This document shows positions 1 to 5,365 of a stretch of DNA of 5,365 nucleotides, piece after piece. Numbering within the stretch: the first letter of the stretch is position 1; the number at the start of each line of letters is the position of its first letter. Below the pieces are notes generated by a model. The model did not search any database, was not told the origin of the DNA, and saw only the letters and a list, made by a program, of their open reading frames with translations. Source of the stretch: Candidatus Hodarchaeota archaeon (GTDB lineage Archaea; Asgardarchaeota; Heimdallarchaeia; Hodarchaeales; YT1-057); contig JAEOTI010000722.1 of NCBI GenBank assembly GCA_016839955.1, forward strand, positions 1 through 5,365, read 5' to 3'. The translations under genes and the position numbers were made by a program.

Positions 1-711
1 GGAATATATCTCAATCCAAGCAGTGTTCCCGTCTTTTTTAGTAAATTTAACCGCATATTTAGAAGGAAGATCTGACTTACCTTTAATCCGCTCCTTTAAT
101 CGATCCCACACAATTTCACGGCTATCGGGGTGAAGAATACCTCTAATTATCTCTGGCTTCATATCCAAAAATTCTTTCTCTGAAAATCCAGAGATTTCTT
201 CTGTTGCATGGTTAGTATATACAATTTGATTATATTGAATTATTACAAGCCCTTGGAGAGATTGTTCTACTAGCATACGATAATTTTCTTCACTTTCACG
301 TAGAGCAGTTTCAGTTTCCCGATGATGTACTAATTTTCGAATTATATGAGCTAATTCACTGAATTGACTTCCATAATCTCCCCCTTTTCTTAAATAATAA
401 TCAGCACCAAGATTTAATGCTTTAATAGCGATCTCCTCTCGGCTTTTTCCTGTAAACATAATGAAAGGTATTGAGTTTCCAGAATTACGTAATTTTTCAA
501 GTAATTGTAATCCATCCATTTCTGGCATCTGAAAATCAACGACGATTACACTGAAAGATTCATTAGTGAGTTTTTGAAAAGCTTCAGAGGGAGATGTAGT
601 ACTAAATAACTCAAATTTTGGATCTTCTTCTTCTAAAAAGCTTTTAGCAAGTTTTAATATATCTTCATCGTCGTCGACTAAAAGAATCTTTATATTATTG
701 GAGTTATTCAA
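1..711 (-). CDS. Response regulator receiver-PAS signalling protein, C-terminus cut by window edge
   Basis: The minus frame is open from the TTG at 711 down to position 1 (237 codons, no stop). Residues 7-117 form a CheY-like receiver domain. The acidic cluster is D13-D14-D15 after strand ILLV. The phosphoacceptor is D59 in VVDFQMPEMDG, the switch Thr is T87 in FTGKSREE, and the conserved Lys is K109 in YYLRKGG. A helical linker (about 118-145) leads into a PAS domain (about 141-237), recognisable from NYRMLVEQS, ISGFSEKEF, HPDSREIV and the final FTKKDGNTAWIEIYS. In the family, an unseen kinase phosphorylates the Asp, and PAS senses a ligand or mediates dimerisation. Further PAS, GAF or histidine-kinase domains may follow outside the window. 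TTG is chosen because it lies six residues before the first receiver strand, no ATG lies between it and the upstream in-frame stop at 796-798, and a GGGG tract sits 8 nt upstream. Transcribed divergently from the GNAT gene. The domain call is firm; the output is unknown. Confidence 0.93.
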   Translation of the reverse strand, partial: MNNSNNIKILLVDDDEDILKLAKSFLEEEDPKFELFSTTSPSEAFQKLTNESFSVIVVDFQMPEMDGLQLLEKLRNSGNSIPFIMFTGKSREEIAIKALNLGADYYLRKGGDYGSQFSELAHIIRKLVHHRETETALRESEENYRMLVEQSLQGLVIIQYNQIVYTNHATEEISGFSEKEFLDMKPEIIRGILHPDSREIVWDRLKERIKGKSDLPSKYAVKFTKKDGNTAWIEIYS

Positions 712-738
712 CCTCTTGTCCCCTTTTTTCCGTTCGTT

Positions 739-756
739 TGTAACTTGACTGTTACA
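739..756. promoter_or_regulatory. Candidate operator: perfect inverted repeat TGTAAC-N6-GTTACA
   Basis: The 18-nt string TGTAACTTGACTGTTACA has two perfectly complementary 6-bp arms around a 6-nt spacer. It ends 27 nt before the proposed TTG start of the receiver-PAS gene. A 12-bp dyad in a divergent intergenic region is the usual form of a site for a dimeric helix-turn-helix regulator. A 6-bp RNA hairpin in the leader is the alternative. The symmetry is directly visible; a regulatory role is inference, and no specific regulator can be named. Confidence 0.4.
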
Positions 757-830
757 GACCTTTTCTATCCATCTGTGCGGTATTAGTTGGCAATATTAGA
801 ATAGTACTTTTAAGGTAATTAATTAAATAA

Positions 831-838
831 TATATAAT
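831..838 (+). promoter_or_regulatory. Probable TATA box for the GNAT-GTPase operon
   Basis: TATATAAT lies in a run of A/T with an A-rich stretch just upstream (AATTAAATAA), as expected for an archaeal TATA box with a BRE-like element. Archaeal transcription normally starts about 25 nt downstream, which would be near 860, giving a leader of about 25 nt to the TTG at 886 or about 55 nt to the ATG at 916. The box is nearly symmetrical and could also serve the leftward gene. Confidence 0.45.
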
Positions 839-885
839 TCCCTCTACTTTGCGATGTTCATTCTAACCTTTTTTAAAATAAATAA

Positions 886-2079
886 TTGATAAAATCAGAT
901 GAATTCCTTAAGGAGATGGTTCTTATTAGTTTTGAAGTGAACCCCATAAGTGAAAACGACGTAGAGGAAATAATAAACCTATATAAACTTTGTTATGGTG
1001 AATCATATCCATACAAGGATTTTTATGAGCCATACTGGATAAAAAAAGGCATTTATGACGATTCAATTATTTGGTTAGCTGTTAAAGATGATAAGTCAGT
1101 TTTAGGCTCAGGAGCACTAATGCTTGAAGCAGGAGATCATACTGACCTTATGGGGGAGTTTGGACGGTTTGTTGTCAATCCAAAGAAGCATCAAAGAGGA
1201 ACCGGAAAAACGTTGTTTATAAAGCTGCTGGAAGAAGCAAAGAAAAGATTAGAGTTTTGTTTTGGAGAAGCAAGGACAGTTCACATAGGCTCACAGACAA
1301 TTCTAGATCGATTTGGTTTTACTCCATTGGGATTTGAACCTCTGAAATATTTAGTTTCAACAAGAGAAAGTATGGTCTTATATGGAAATCTATTCGGGAA
1401 TGCCATTCCTTTACGGAATAACAATCCAGTAATTATCCCAGCGGTGGAAGCTCTGGCTAAACAAGTAACAGGTTCTATGGGCTTGAAATCATCCTTTAAA
1501 ATAGATAATTTTATTGGAAGATACCCAGTAGGTACAGGTCTTCGCCTTGAAAGGTTAGATGACTCTGCATTACCTCGTTTGTTACGAATTAAAATGGGCC
1601 AAAAAACAGAGCCAGAAGTTTTTGGGAGTCTTCATCTAAATTATGGTTTTTTCAAAATTACTGCTCAAAATGCATATTATATGGTTGCCCGAGATGCAGA
1701 TGAAATTGTAGGATCAATTGCTTTTACAGAAGATCCGGTGGACAGTAAAGTAAAGATTTTTGAATTAATTGCTAAAGACGACTTCGTTAAAGGATTTTTA
1801 ATTGAAAAATTTGACCGTTTTGCACTGAAGTACTTACAATCAGATTATATCGAAGTGGATCTTTCATCCTATTCTCCTCGCATTCAAAAAACGTTTTCAG
1901 AATTAGGATATCATCCGATCACCTATTGTCCTGCAATGAGATTTCATGAAGTAGAACGATTAGATACAGTAAGATTCGCAAAGATTAACATAGACTATGA
2001 TTTAGGTAAGTTTGTTTTGACAGATCCAAGTCAAAAAGTCTTTGACATAGTCAATGAAAGATTTCAAGCTCAAGTCTAG
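886..2079 (+). CDS. GNAT-family acetyltransferase-like protein with a second degenerate GNAT-like half
   Basis: A protein of 397 residues from the TTG at 886. Residues about 14-160 form a GNAT domain: first strand and helix FEVNPISENDVEEIINLY, strands WLAVKDD and GSGALML, then motif A EFGRFVVNPKKHQRGTGKTLF. In the acyl-CoA pyrophosphate loop H102-x-x-G105-x-G107, the usual Arg/Gln is His. Strand, helix and FGFTPLGFEPLKY close the domain, much as in ordinary GNAT enzymes. Residues about 218-352 repeat a GNAT-like strand order (YYMVARDADEIVGSIAF, KIFELIAKDDFVKGFL, YIEVDLSSYSPRIQKTFSELGYHP) but lack the glycine loop, so this half is probably non-catalytic. GNAT enzymes move an acyl group from acyl-CoA to an amine; the substrate here cannot be read. 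The ATG at 916 is an alternative start: AAGGAG abuts it with no spacer, and it still keeps the first strand. The gene lies 15 nt before the GTPase gene, probably in one operon. Confidence 0.85.
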   Translation: MIKSDEFLKEMVLISFEVNPISENDVEEIINLYKLCYGESYPYKDFYEPYWIKKGIYDDSIIWLAVKDDKSVLGSGALMLEAGDHTDLMGEFGRFVVNPKKHQRGTGKTLFIKLLEEAKKRLEFCFGEARTVHIGSQTILDRFGFTPLGFEPLKYLVSTRESMVLYGNLFGNAIPLRNNNPVIIPAVEALAKQVTGSMGLKSSFKIDNFIGRYPVGTGLRLERLDDSALPRLLRIKMGQKTEPEVFGSLHLNYGFFKITAQNAYYMVARDADEIVGSIAFTEDPVDSKVKIFELIAKDDFVKGFLIEKFDRFALKYLQSDYIEVDLSSYSPRIQKTFSELGYHPITYCPAMRFHEVERLDTVRFAKINIDYDLGKFVLTDPSQKVFDIVNERFQAQV

Positions 2080-2089
2080 AAAAGAAAAT

Positions 2090-2093
2090 AGGA
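2090..2093 (+). promoter_or_regulatory. AGGA ribosome-binding-like site that bears on the GTPase start
   Basis: AGGA sits only 1 nt before the ATG at 2095 but 13 nt before the in-frame ATG at 2107. The TPR gene at 4716 has a very similar leader: AGGATAT, then 9 nt, then ATG, against AGGATAT, then 10 nt, then the ATG at 2107. This parallel favours 2107 as the true GTPase start, which would begin MKFGFLGLDASGKT. Confidence 0.4.
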
Positions 2094-2094
2094 T

Positions 2095-3000
2095 ATGAGA
2101 ATAACTATGAAATTTGGATTTTTAGGCTTAGATGCAAGTGGTAAAACATCATTTATCTCCATAATTCAAAAGAAATTTTCAGAGTCGTGGGATCCAAAAC
2201 CAACAAAGGGAATTGAGCGATCAGAAACCAGTACCCTCGGACAAAACATATCAGTCTGGGACTATGGTGGCCAAAAAATATACAGGAACCGATATGTTTC
2301 CTCTAAATCTAAAAGGGACTTAGAAGAGCTCGGATTCCTTTTTTACTTAGTAGATATTCAAAATTCCACTCGATTTGAAGAATCTGCAAATTACTTACAC
2401 GATATTCTCGAAAAAATGCCCCATTTCTCACAAAAAAGCCTAGTTATATGTTTTCACAAAATGGATCCAAAGAAAAAGGAAGATCCTCAAATTCAATCTA
2501 GTCTATTGAGAGCTTTTGATATTTTTGATAATGTCGCTCCTGAAGCTCATGCAATATATAATACATCCATATTCGACGAACAGTCTATCCAAAAGACATT
2601 TTCTCAAGCATTAGTTCTCCTCAAAGATCCACGTTCTCAAATTATGAAAATACTCAAAGGAATGCTCTCGTATAATAAAGGAGACGCATTTGTGCTTTTT
2701 GACAATACTCCGTTAATCTTAGGTGCTAGTAAAGCTCAGGATCTTTCAGACCTACCAGAAACGCTTGGATTGCTTCAAATCAAGTTTTGGCAGGAGCTAA
2801 GAAATAAAAATGTTCAATCAAAGGTTCTTCGTGGTGAATTTGGTCAATATTTCTATTCTTTTCTACCATTTGTCGTTAAAAACCAGCTCTTTTATTTGCT
2901 TCAAATAACTACAACATCGGAAAAATGTTGGACCAAATTTGGGGATGATCCAGACCATAATGAGTTCAAAGATATTATTTCAGGTCTTTTACAGAAATAG
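2095..3000 (+). CDS. Rag/Gtr-like small GTPase with C-terminal longin/roadblock-like extension
   Basis: A 301-residue protein with a complete G domain at residues 5-178. G1 is GLDASGKT (11-18), Arf-like in wording. The G2 candidate is PTKGIE with T37. G3 is WDYGGQ (55-60). G4 is FHKMD (120-124), with His in place of the usual Asn of NKxD. G5 is TSI (157-159). HKMD, followed by a TSI-F-D-x-x-I segment, then a helix (about 180-192) and the hydrophobic strand DAFVLFD, is what I recall of eukaryotic RagA/RagC and yeast Gtr1/Gtr2. Residues about 180-301, well beyond a 170-200-residue Ras or Arf protein, match the place of the Rag C-terminal roadblock/longin-type dimerisation domain, including a late strand pair near FYSFLPFVV and LFYLLQITT. 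Rag GTPases work as nucleotide-state heterodimers on membrane scaffolds; a similar dimer is inferred here. No Cys lipidation motif is seen at either end. The start at 2095 is nominal; ATG 2107 (M5) is as likely or better. Probably co-transcribed with the GNAT gene. Confidence 0.9.
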   Translation: MRITMKFGFLGLDASGKTSFISIIQKKFSESWDPKPTKGIERSETSTLGQNISVWDYGGQKIYRNRYVSSKSKRDLEELGFLFYLVDIQNSTRFEESANYLHDILEKMPHFSQKSLVICFHKMDPKKKEDPQIQSSLLRAFDIFDNVAPEAHAIYNTSIFDEQSIQKTFSQALVLLKDPRSQIMKILKGMLSYNKGDAFVLFDNTPLILGASKAQDLSDLPETLGLLQIKFWQELRNKNVQSKVLRGEFGQYFYSFLPFVVKNQLFYLLQITTTSEKCWTKFGDDPDHNEFKDIISGLLQK

Positions 3001-3015
3001 GCATATTAACGAATA

Positions 3016-3029
3016 AATTTTCAAAAATT
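3016..3029. terminator. Weak bidirectional AT-only inverted repeat between convergent genes
   Basis: AATTTT at 3016-3021 and AAAATT at 3024-3029 are complementary and lie in the 33-nt gap between the convergent GTPase and small zinc-finger genes. On the minus strand the region reads as T-runs (TTTTTGAAAATTTATT), the kind of tract at which archaeal RNA polymerase can stop. The repeat has no G-C pair, so a stable hairpin is unlikely. In AT-rich DNA this could be chance. Confidence 0.25.
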
Positions 3030-3033
3030 AATG

Positions 3034-3258
3034 TCAAATCCACCAAAAACGATGTGCTTGATCCATTAGAGATAATACGATTTCTTCAGATTGAATATAA
3101 CAGTGATTATGTACTATTGCAATCCTATCTTCAAATTGTAATGACAAAATTGGTTCTGATTCAGTTAACGAAATAAATTTTGCACAGATAAAACAGAAAC
3201 TATCTGTAACTTGTGATCTAATGGATTTATCGTCCTTCGAAAAAGTCATCAAATACAT
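3034..3258 (-). CDS. Small hypothetical protein with CxxC-HxxC candidate zinc finger (74 aa)
   Basis: A 74-residue ORF on the minus strand from the ATG at 3258. It holds C22-x2-C25 in FCFICAKFI and H50-x2-C53 in IVHNHCY, 24 residues apart. This CxxC...HxxC layout is that of a single treble-clef or LIM-like zinc knuckle, with the hydrophobic pattern ILSLQFEDRIAIVH between the pairs as expected for the beta hairpin. H52 is an extra possible ligand. No signal peptide or membrane segment is seen. A TATAAA box lies 25 nt upstream, which would place transcription start at or next to the ATG (leaderless). The gene converges on the GTPase gene and diverges from the TPR gene at 3346. Small zinc-finger proteins in archaea often bind nucleic acids or partner proteins, but no function can be assigned. 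It does not lie inside another gene, so it is not a shadow ORF, though its small size leaves some doubt. Confidence 0.6.
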   Translation of the reverse strand: MYLMTFSKDDKSIRSQVTDSFCFICAKFISLTESEPILSLQFEDRIAIVHNHCYIQSEEIVLSLMDQAHRFWWI

Positions 3259-3280
3259 CTCTATATTTATTCTAGATCAT

Positions 3281-3286
3281 TTTATA
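3281..3286 (-). promoter_or_regulatory. Probable TATA box for the small zinc-finger gene
   Basis: On the minus strand the sequence reads TAGTATAAAATG, with TATAAA at 3286-3281. The box centre is about 25 nt from the ATG at 3258, the usual archaeal TATA-to-start distance, so the mRNA would be leaderless or have only a few leader bases. No clear Shine-Dalgarno sequence precedes the ATG, which fits leaderless translation. Confidence 0.4.
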
Positions 3287-3345
3287 CTAAGTATTAGGAA
3301 GTCGATAGTATCCTGCTATTATGGTAAGAATTTCAAGACATTATA

Positions 3346-4662
3346 TTGTTAGAATTAAGACTTTCAGAAACTGGTGACGCTAAATTGAAATTGGCAAAGA
3401 TAGAAGAGATGTTTAACAAAGCTGTCACCCTAAAGTTAAATGGAAACTATTCTGACGCTGAAAAACTTCTGGTAGATATATTAACTATGTTAGACCATGA
3501 TGTTCCATCAGAACTACTCTGTAACACGTATTATTACCTTGGTTTAACCCGATTTTATATAAGAAGATCTACTAGCTTAAAAAAAGCCTTAGAATGTTTT
3601 GAAAAATCCTTAGAAATCGCAAATTCAATCAATTACAATAGGGGGATAGGGAATAGTCATACTGGTATTGCATTAGTTCAAAGAACACAACAATCATTTG
3701 AAAAATCGCTTTCAAATCATGAAAAATCAATCATTATCCTTAAAGAAGCTAAAAATGCTCAATTTGATCTAGCAATGGCATTAAACCACTTGGGTTATAC
3801 CTTTTTTACTATTGGAAATTTTACTATGGCTTTTGAAAATTATGAAAATAGCCGTTCGATTCTAGAAAACCTTAACGAACCACTTCAAATTGCCCGAGTA
3901 GAACATAATATAGGCCTGGCTTTGTCCCTCCTTAAAGGAGCCCATTCAGAAGCCATAAAAATATTATCTAAGACTCTTAAAATTTTTGAAGAGGCTAATC
4001 ATGAGACGCATATTAAATATAATAAGATGGGTTTATCTTTTGCATATATAGAACTTGGAAACTTAGCCAATGCTGAAAAGCTATTGAAAACATTACGTAA
4101 AAATGAAGATATGGACATATTTTCAAAGATTTGGTATCAATTCTTATGGGGGTATTTATATAAAATGAAGGGAGATTTTGCGAACGCAATTGATCATTTG
4201 TTGTTAAGTTTAAAGGATAGCATGCAAGTTAAACAATTAGATGTCAGTTTGTATAGTTTAACCTTTTTAGCAGAAGTATATACCAGACTCATTACTTTAG
4301 AGGATGCATATCTTCGGAAAGCTCTATCTACGATAACTAAGGCTTTAGATGTGGCTAAGTCACAAGGTATTCATTTTATTGTTGGAGAATTAAAAGTAAT
4401 TCAAGGAATGCTATACCTAGCAGATACAGACATAGAAAAAGCTCATGAAACACTAGCAAAAGCACTAATTATTGCTCAAGATTATAAATTACACAGATTA
4501 GAGGAAAGAGCGCAAAAAGTATTGAAAACGTTATTGAACTTTGAACAAAAAATTAGTAAAAGCTTAGATATGACCTCATTTGATCAAGAACCTATTGATT
4601 TAAACTTTGATGAAGCATTAACATACATTAGCAGTGTAAAATCTCTTTTGGGACACAACTAG
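3346..4662 (+). CDS. TPR-repeat protein (438 aa), complete
   Basis: A protein of 438 residues made almost wholly of tetratricopeptide-type helix pairs at a period of 40-43 residues. The conserved small residue at the start of helix B falls at A38, A81, S121, A162, A203, A243 and A281. Recognisable units include GNYSDAEKLLVDIL, LKKALECFEKSLEIA, GNFTMAFENYENSRSILE and GDFANAIDHLLLSL, with further units to about residue 395. The 40-residue spacing marks the longer TPR_12-like class rather than the classical 34-residue repeat. A short acidic, non-TPR tail ends the protein (from about 405). TPR superhelices bind partner proteins; no catalytic domain, signal peptide or membrane segment is seen, so a cytosolic scaffold or regulator is likely. 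The start is TTG at 3346; the next in-frame ATG (3409, M22) would cut into the first repeat, and a TTG at 3385 is another option. No strong ribosome site is visible. The tandem neighbour at 4716 is another TPR protein. Confidence 0.88.
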   Translation: MLELRLSETGDAKLKLAKIEEMFNKAVTLKLNGNYSDAEKLLVDILTMLDHDVPSELLCNTYYYLGLTRFYIRRSTSLKKALECFEKSLEIANSINYNRGIGNSHTGIALVQRTQQSFEKSLSNHEKSIIILKEAKNAQFDLAMALNHLGYTFFTIGNFTMAFENYENSRSILENLNEPLQIARVEHNIGLALSLLKGAHSEAIKILSKTLKIFEEANHETHIKYNKMGLSFAYIELGNLANAEKLLKTLRKNEDMDIFSKIWYQFLWGYLYKMKGDFANAIDHLLLSLKDSMQVKQLDVSLYSLTFLAEVYTRLITLEDAYLRKALSTITKALDVAKSQGIHFIVGELKVIQGMLYLADTDIEKAHETLAKALIIAQDYKLHRLEERAQKVLKTLLNFEQKISKSLDMTSFDQEPIDLNFDEALTYISSVKSLLGHN

Positions 4663-4680
4663 AGGATCGAATACAATAGC

Positions 4681-4689
4681 ATAAATAAT
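4681..4689 (+). promoter_or_regulatory. Possible TATA box or intergenic promoter between the TPR genes
   Basis: ATAAATAAT in the 53-nt gap is centred about 30 nt before the ATG at 4716, so the second TPR gene could be transcribed on its own from a short leader. The gap is also short enough for read-through from the first TPR gene. AT-rich background makes this weak. Confidence 0.25.
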
Positions 4690-4699
4690 TCTAGAAATT

Positions 4700-4703
4700 A
4701 GGA
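4700..4703 (+). promoter_or_regulatory. AGGA ribosome-binding-like site of the second TPR gene
   Basis: AGGA lies 12 nt before the ATG at 4716, a longer spacer than usual. The surrounding string AGGATATAAGAATTCC closely matches the leader before ATG 2107 in the GTPase gene, which supports both being translation signals. Confidence 0.35.
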
Positions 4704-4715
4704 TATAAGAATTCC

Positions 4716-5365
4716 ATGTGTAAATCAAAAACACTTCTAGATCAATTGAAAACCATCCAAAATTTACATGAGCAAGCAGAATATAAACAGGCGATTATTC
4801 TTGCTGATAAATTGATAATTTCTGCTCGTGAAATCAATGATTCTAAATTAATTTGTGATGCATTGAATGAGCGAGGACGTAATGAATTTATTTTAGGTGA
4901 TTTTGGTACAGCTGAAAACACTCTAACTGAAGCATTATGTTTAGCTCAAGAGATTCAAAATCAACTTGGAGAAGCTTTAGCTCGTACTGTTTTAGGTCAT
5001 ATTTTAGCGAACCAAGGAGATACAATGACTGCCTTAAGTCAATATGAGATCAGTTTGAAGATAAGTGAAAGAAAAGGGAATGCTACTGGTATTGCACTTA
5101 GTTTGGGTAATATAGCAATACTTTATGGAGATAAAGGTGAGTTTAGGAAAGCTCTTAGTTATTACGAAAAATCGTTAGAAATTATGGAAAGTCTAAACGA
5201 TACACCCGGTCTTGTTGTAGTATTAGGAAACATGGGGGAGATATACAGGATGCAAGGAGAGTATCAAAAAGCTCAGGAGTTTTATAATCGTACCTTAAAA
5301 TTATGCCAGACCATTAAAGACCAAAGAGGAATTGCATGGACTATTAACAATCAAGGATTACTACA
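4716..5365 (+). CDS. TPR-repeat protein, C-terminus cut by window edge
   Basis: The frame is open from the ATG at 4716 to the window end: 216 full codons beginning MCKSKTLLDQLKTIQNLHEQ, no stop. It holds five helix-pair repeats with an exact 40-residue period: the conserved Ala falls at A26, A66, A106, A146 and A186, and Gly at G61, G101, G141 and G181. The later units (GEFRKALSYYEKSLEIMES and GEYQKAQEFYNRTLKL, each followed by a G-[LI]-[AV] helix) are close to the TPR_12 consensus seen in large signalling proteins. The family role is protein-protein binding. Such arrays are often joined to a C-terminal catalytic domain (for example kinase, cyclase or CHAT), but that part would lie outside the window and cannot be seen. 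It resembles the upstream TPR gene in architecture, and the two may be paralogues, though its repeats are much more regular. The Met start is supported by the upstream AGGA and by the first repeat beginning soon after. Confidence 0.88.
   Translation, partial: MCKSKTLLDQLKTIQNLHEQAEYKQAIILADKLIISAREINDSKLICDALNERGRNEFILGDFGTAENTLTEALCLAQEIQNQLGEALARTVLGHILANQGDTMTALSQYEISLKISERKGNATGIALSLGNIAILYGDKGEFRKALSYYEKSLEIMESLNDTPGLVVVLGNMGEIYRMQGEYQKAQEFYNRTLKLCQTIKDQRGIAWTINNQGLL

Larger units (their letters stand above)
712..885. other. Divergent intergenic region between receiver-PAS and GNAT genes
   Basis: This 174-nt AT-rich spacer separates two divergent genes and should carry both promoters. 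A TATATAAT box at 831-838 suits the rightward gene. For the leftward gene the best TATA-like string is TTAAAAGTA on the minus strand near 804-812, which would leave a leader of about 70 nt containing the inverted repeat at 739-756. The part from 720 to 780 is noticeably less AT-rich than the rest. No RNA gene or convincing protein gene is seen here. Confidence 0.6.

Noticed and set aside
2989..3000. C-terminal lipidation motif on the GTPase
   Set aside because: The protein ends in GLLQK with no Cys near the end, and no Gly at position 2 for myristoylation, so no membrane anchor can be claimed.
3196..3206. A second TCTGTAACTTG string resembling one arm of the 739-756 dyad
   Set aside because: It lies inside the small zinc-finger coding region and lacks the opposing arm, so it is probably chance.
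3261..3268. CTATATTT as a TATA box for the TPR gene at 3346
   Set aside because: Its distance would give a leader of about 55 nt without a ribosome site, and similar A/T strings occur throughout the spacer, so it cannot be singled out.
3304..3318. ATAG-N7-CTAT inverted repeat before the first TPR gene
   Set aside because: Only 4-bp AT-rich arms; such repeats are expected by chance in this base composition.
1..5365. CRISPR arrays, tRNA or rRNA genes, insertion sequences, riboswitches
   Set aside because: No spaced direct repeats, cloverleaf sequences, transposase motifs or terminal inverted repeats were seen in reading both strands.

Overview
The window is AT-rich (by eye roughly two-thirds A+T) and protein-coding almost throughout. 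Three features suggest an archaeon, most likely an Asgard lineage such as Heimdallarchaeia: a Rag/Gtr-like small GTPase, a response regulator-PAS protein of a type common in archaea, and TATA-like boxes placed for leaderless or short-leader transcripts. TTG starts and many TPR proteins fit this picture. The taxonomic call is inference from gene content; no rRNA or tRNA gene is visible.

Layout. (1) Positions 1-711, minus strand: the N-terminal 237 residues of a response regulator receiver domain fused to a PAS domain, running off the left edge. (2) Positions 712-885: a divergent intergenic region with a TATA-like box for the rightward genes and a perfect 6-bp inverted repeat (TGTAAC-N6-GTTACA) in front of the receiver gene. 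(3) Positions 886-2079, plus: a protein with a GNAT acetyltransferase domain followed by a second, degenerate GNAT-like half. (4) Positions 2095-3000, plus, only 15 nt downstream: a small GTPase whose G motifs and C-terminal extension resemble eukaryotic RagA/RagC (Gtr1/Gtr2). (5) Positions 3034-3258, minus: a 74-residue candidate zinc-finger protein, convergent with the GTPase gene. (6) Positions 3346-4662 and 4716-5365, plus: two consecutive TPR-repeat proteins, the second cut by the right edge.

How they may work together. The GNAT and GTPase genes are spaced like an operon and are the most interesting pair: a Rag-type switch co-expressed with a putative acyltransferase. The flanking receiver-PAS protein and TPR proteins are typical signalling and scaffold components, but nothing in the sequence proves a shared pathway. 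The strongest single observation is the Rag-like GTPase with its C-terminal domain. The idea of a GNAT/Rag-GTPase module is a hypothesis that neighbourhood comparison could test.
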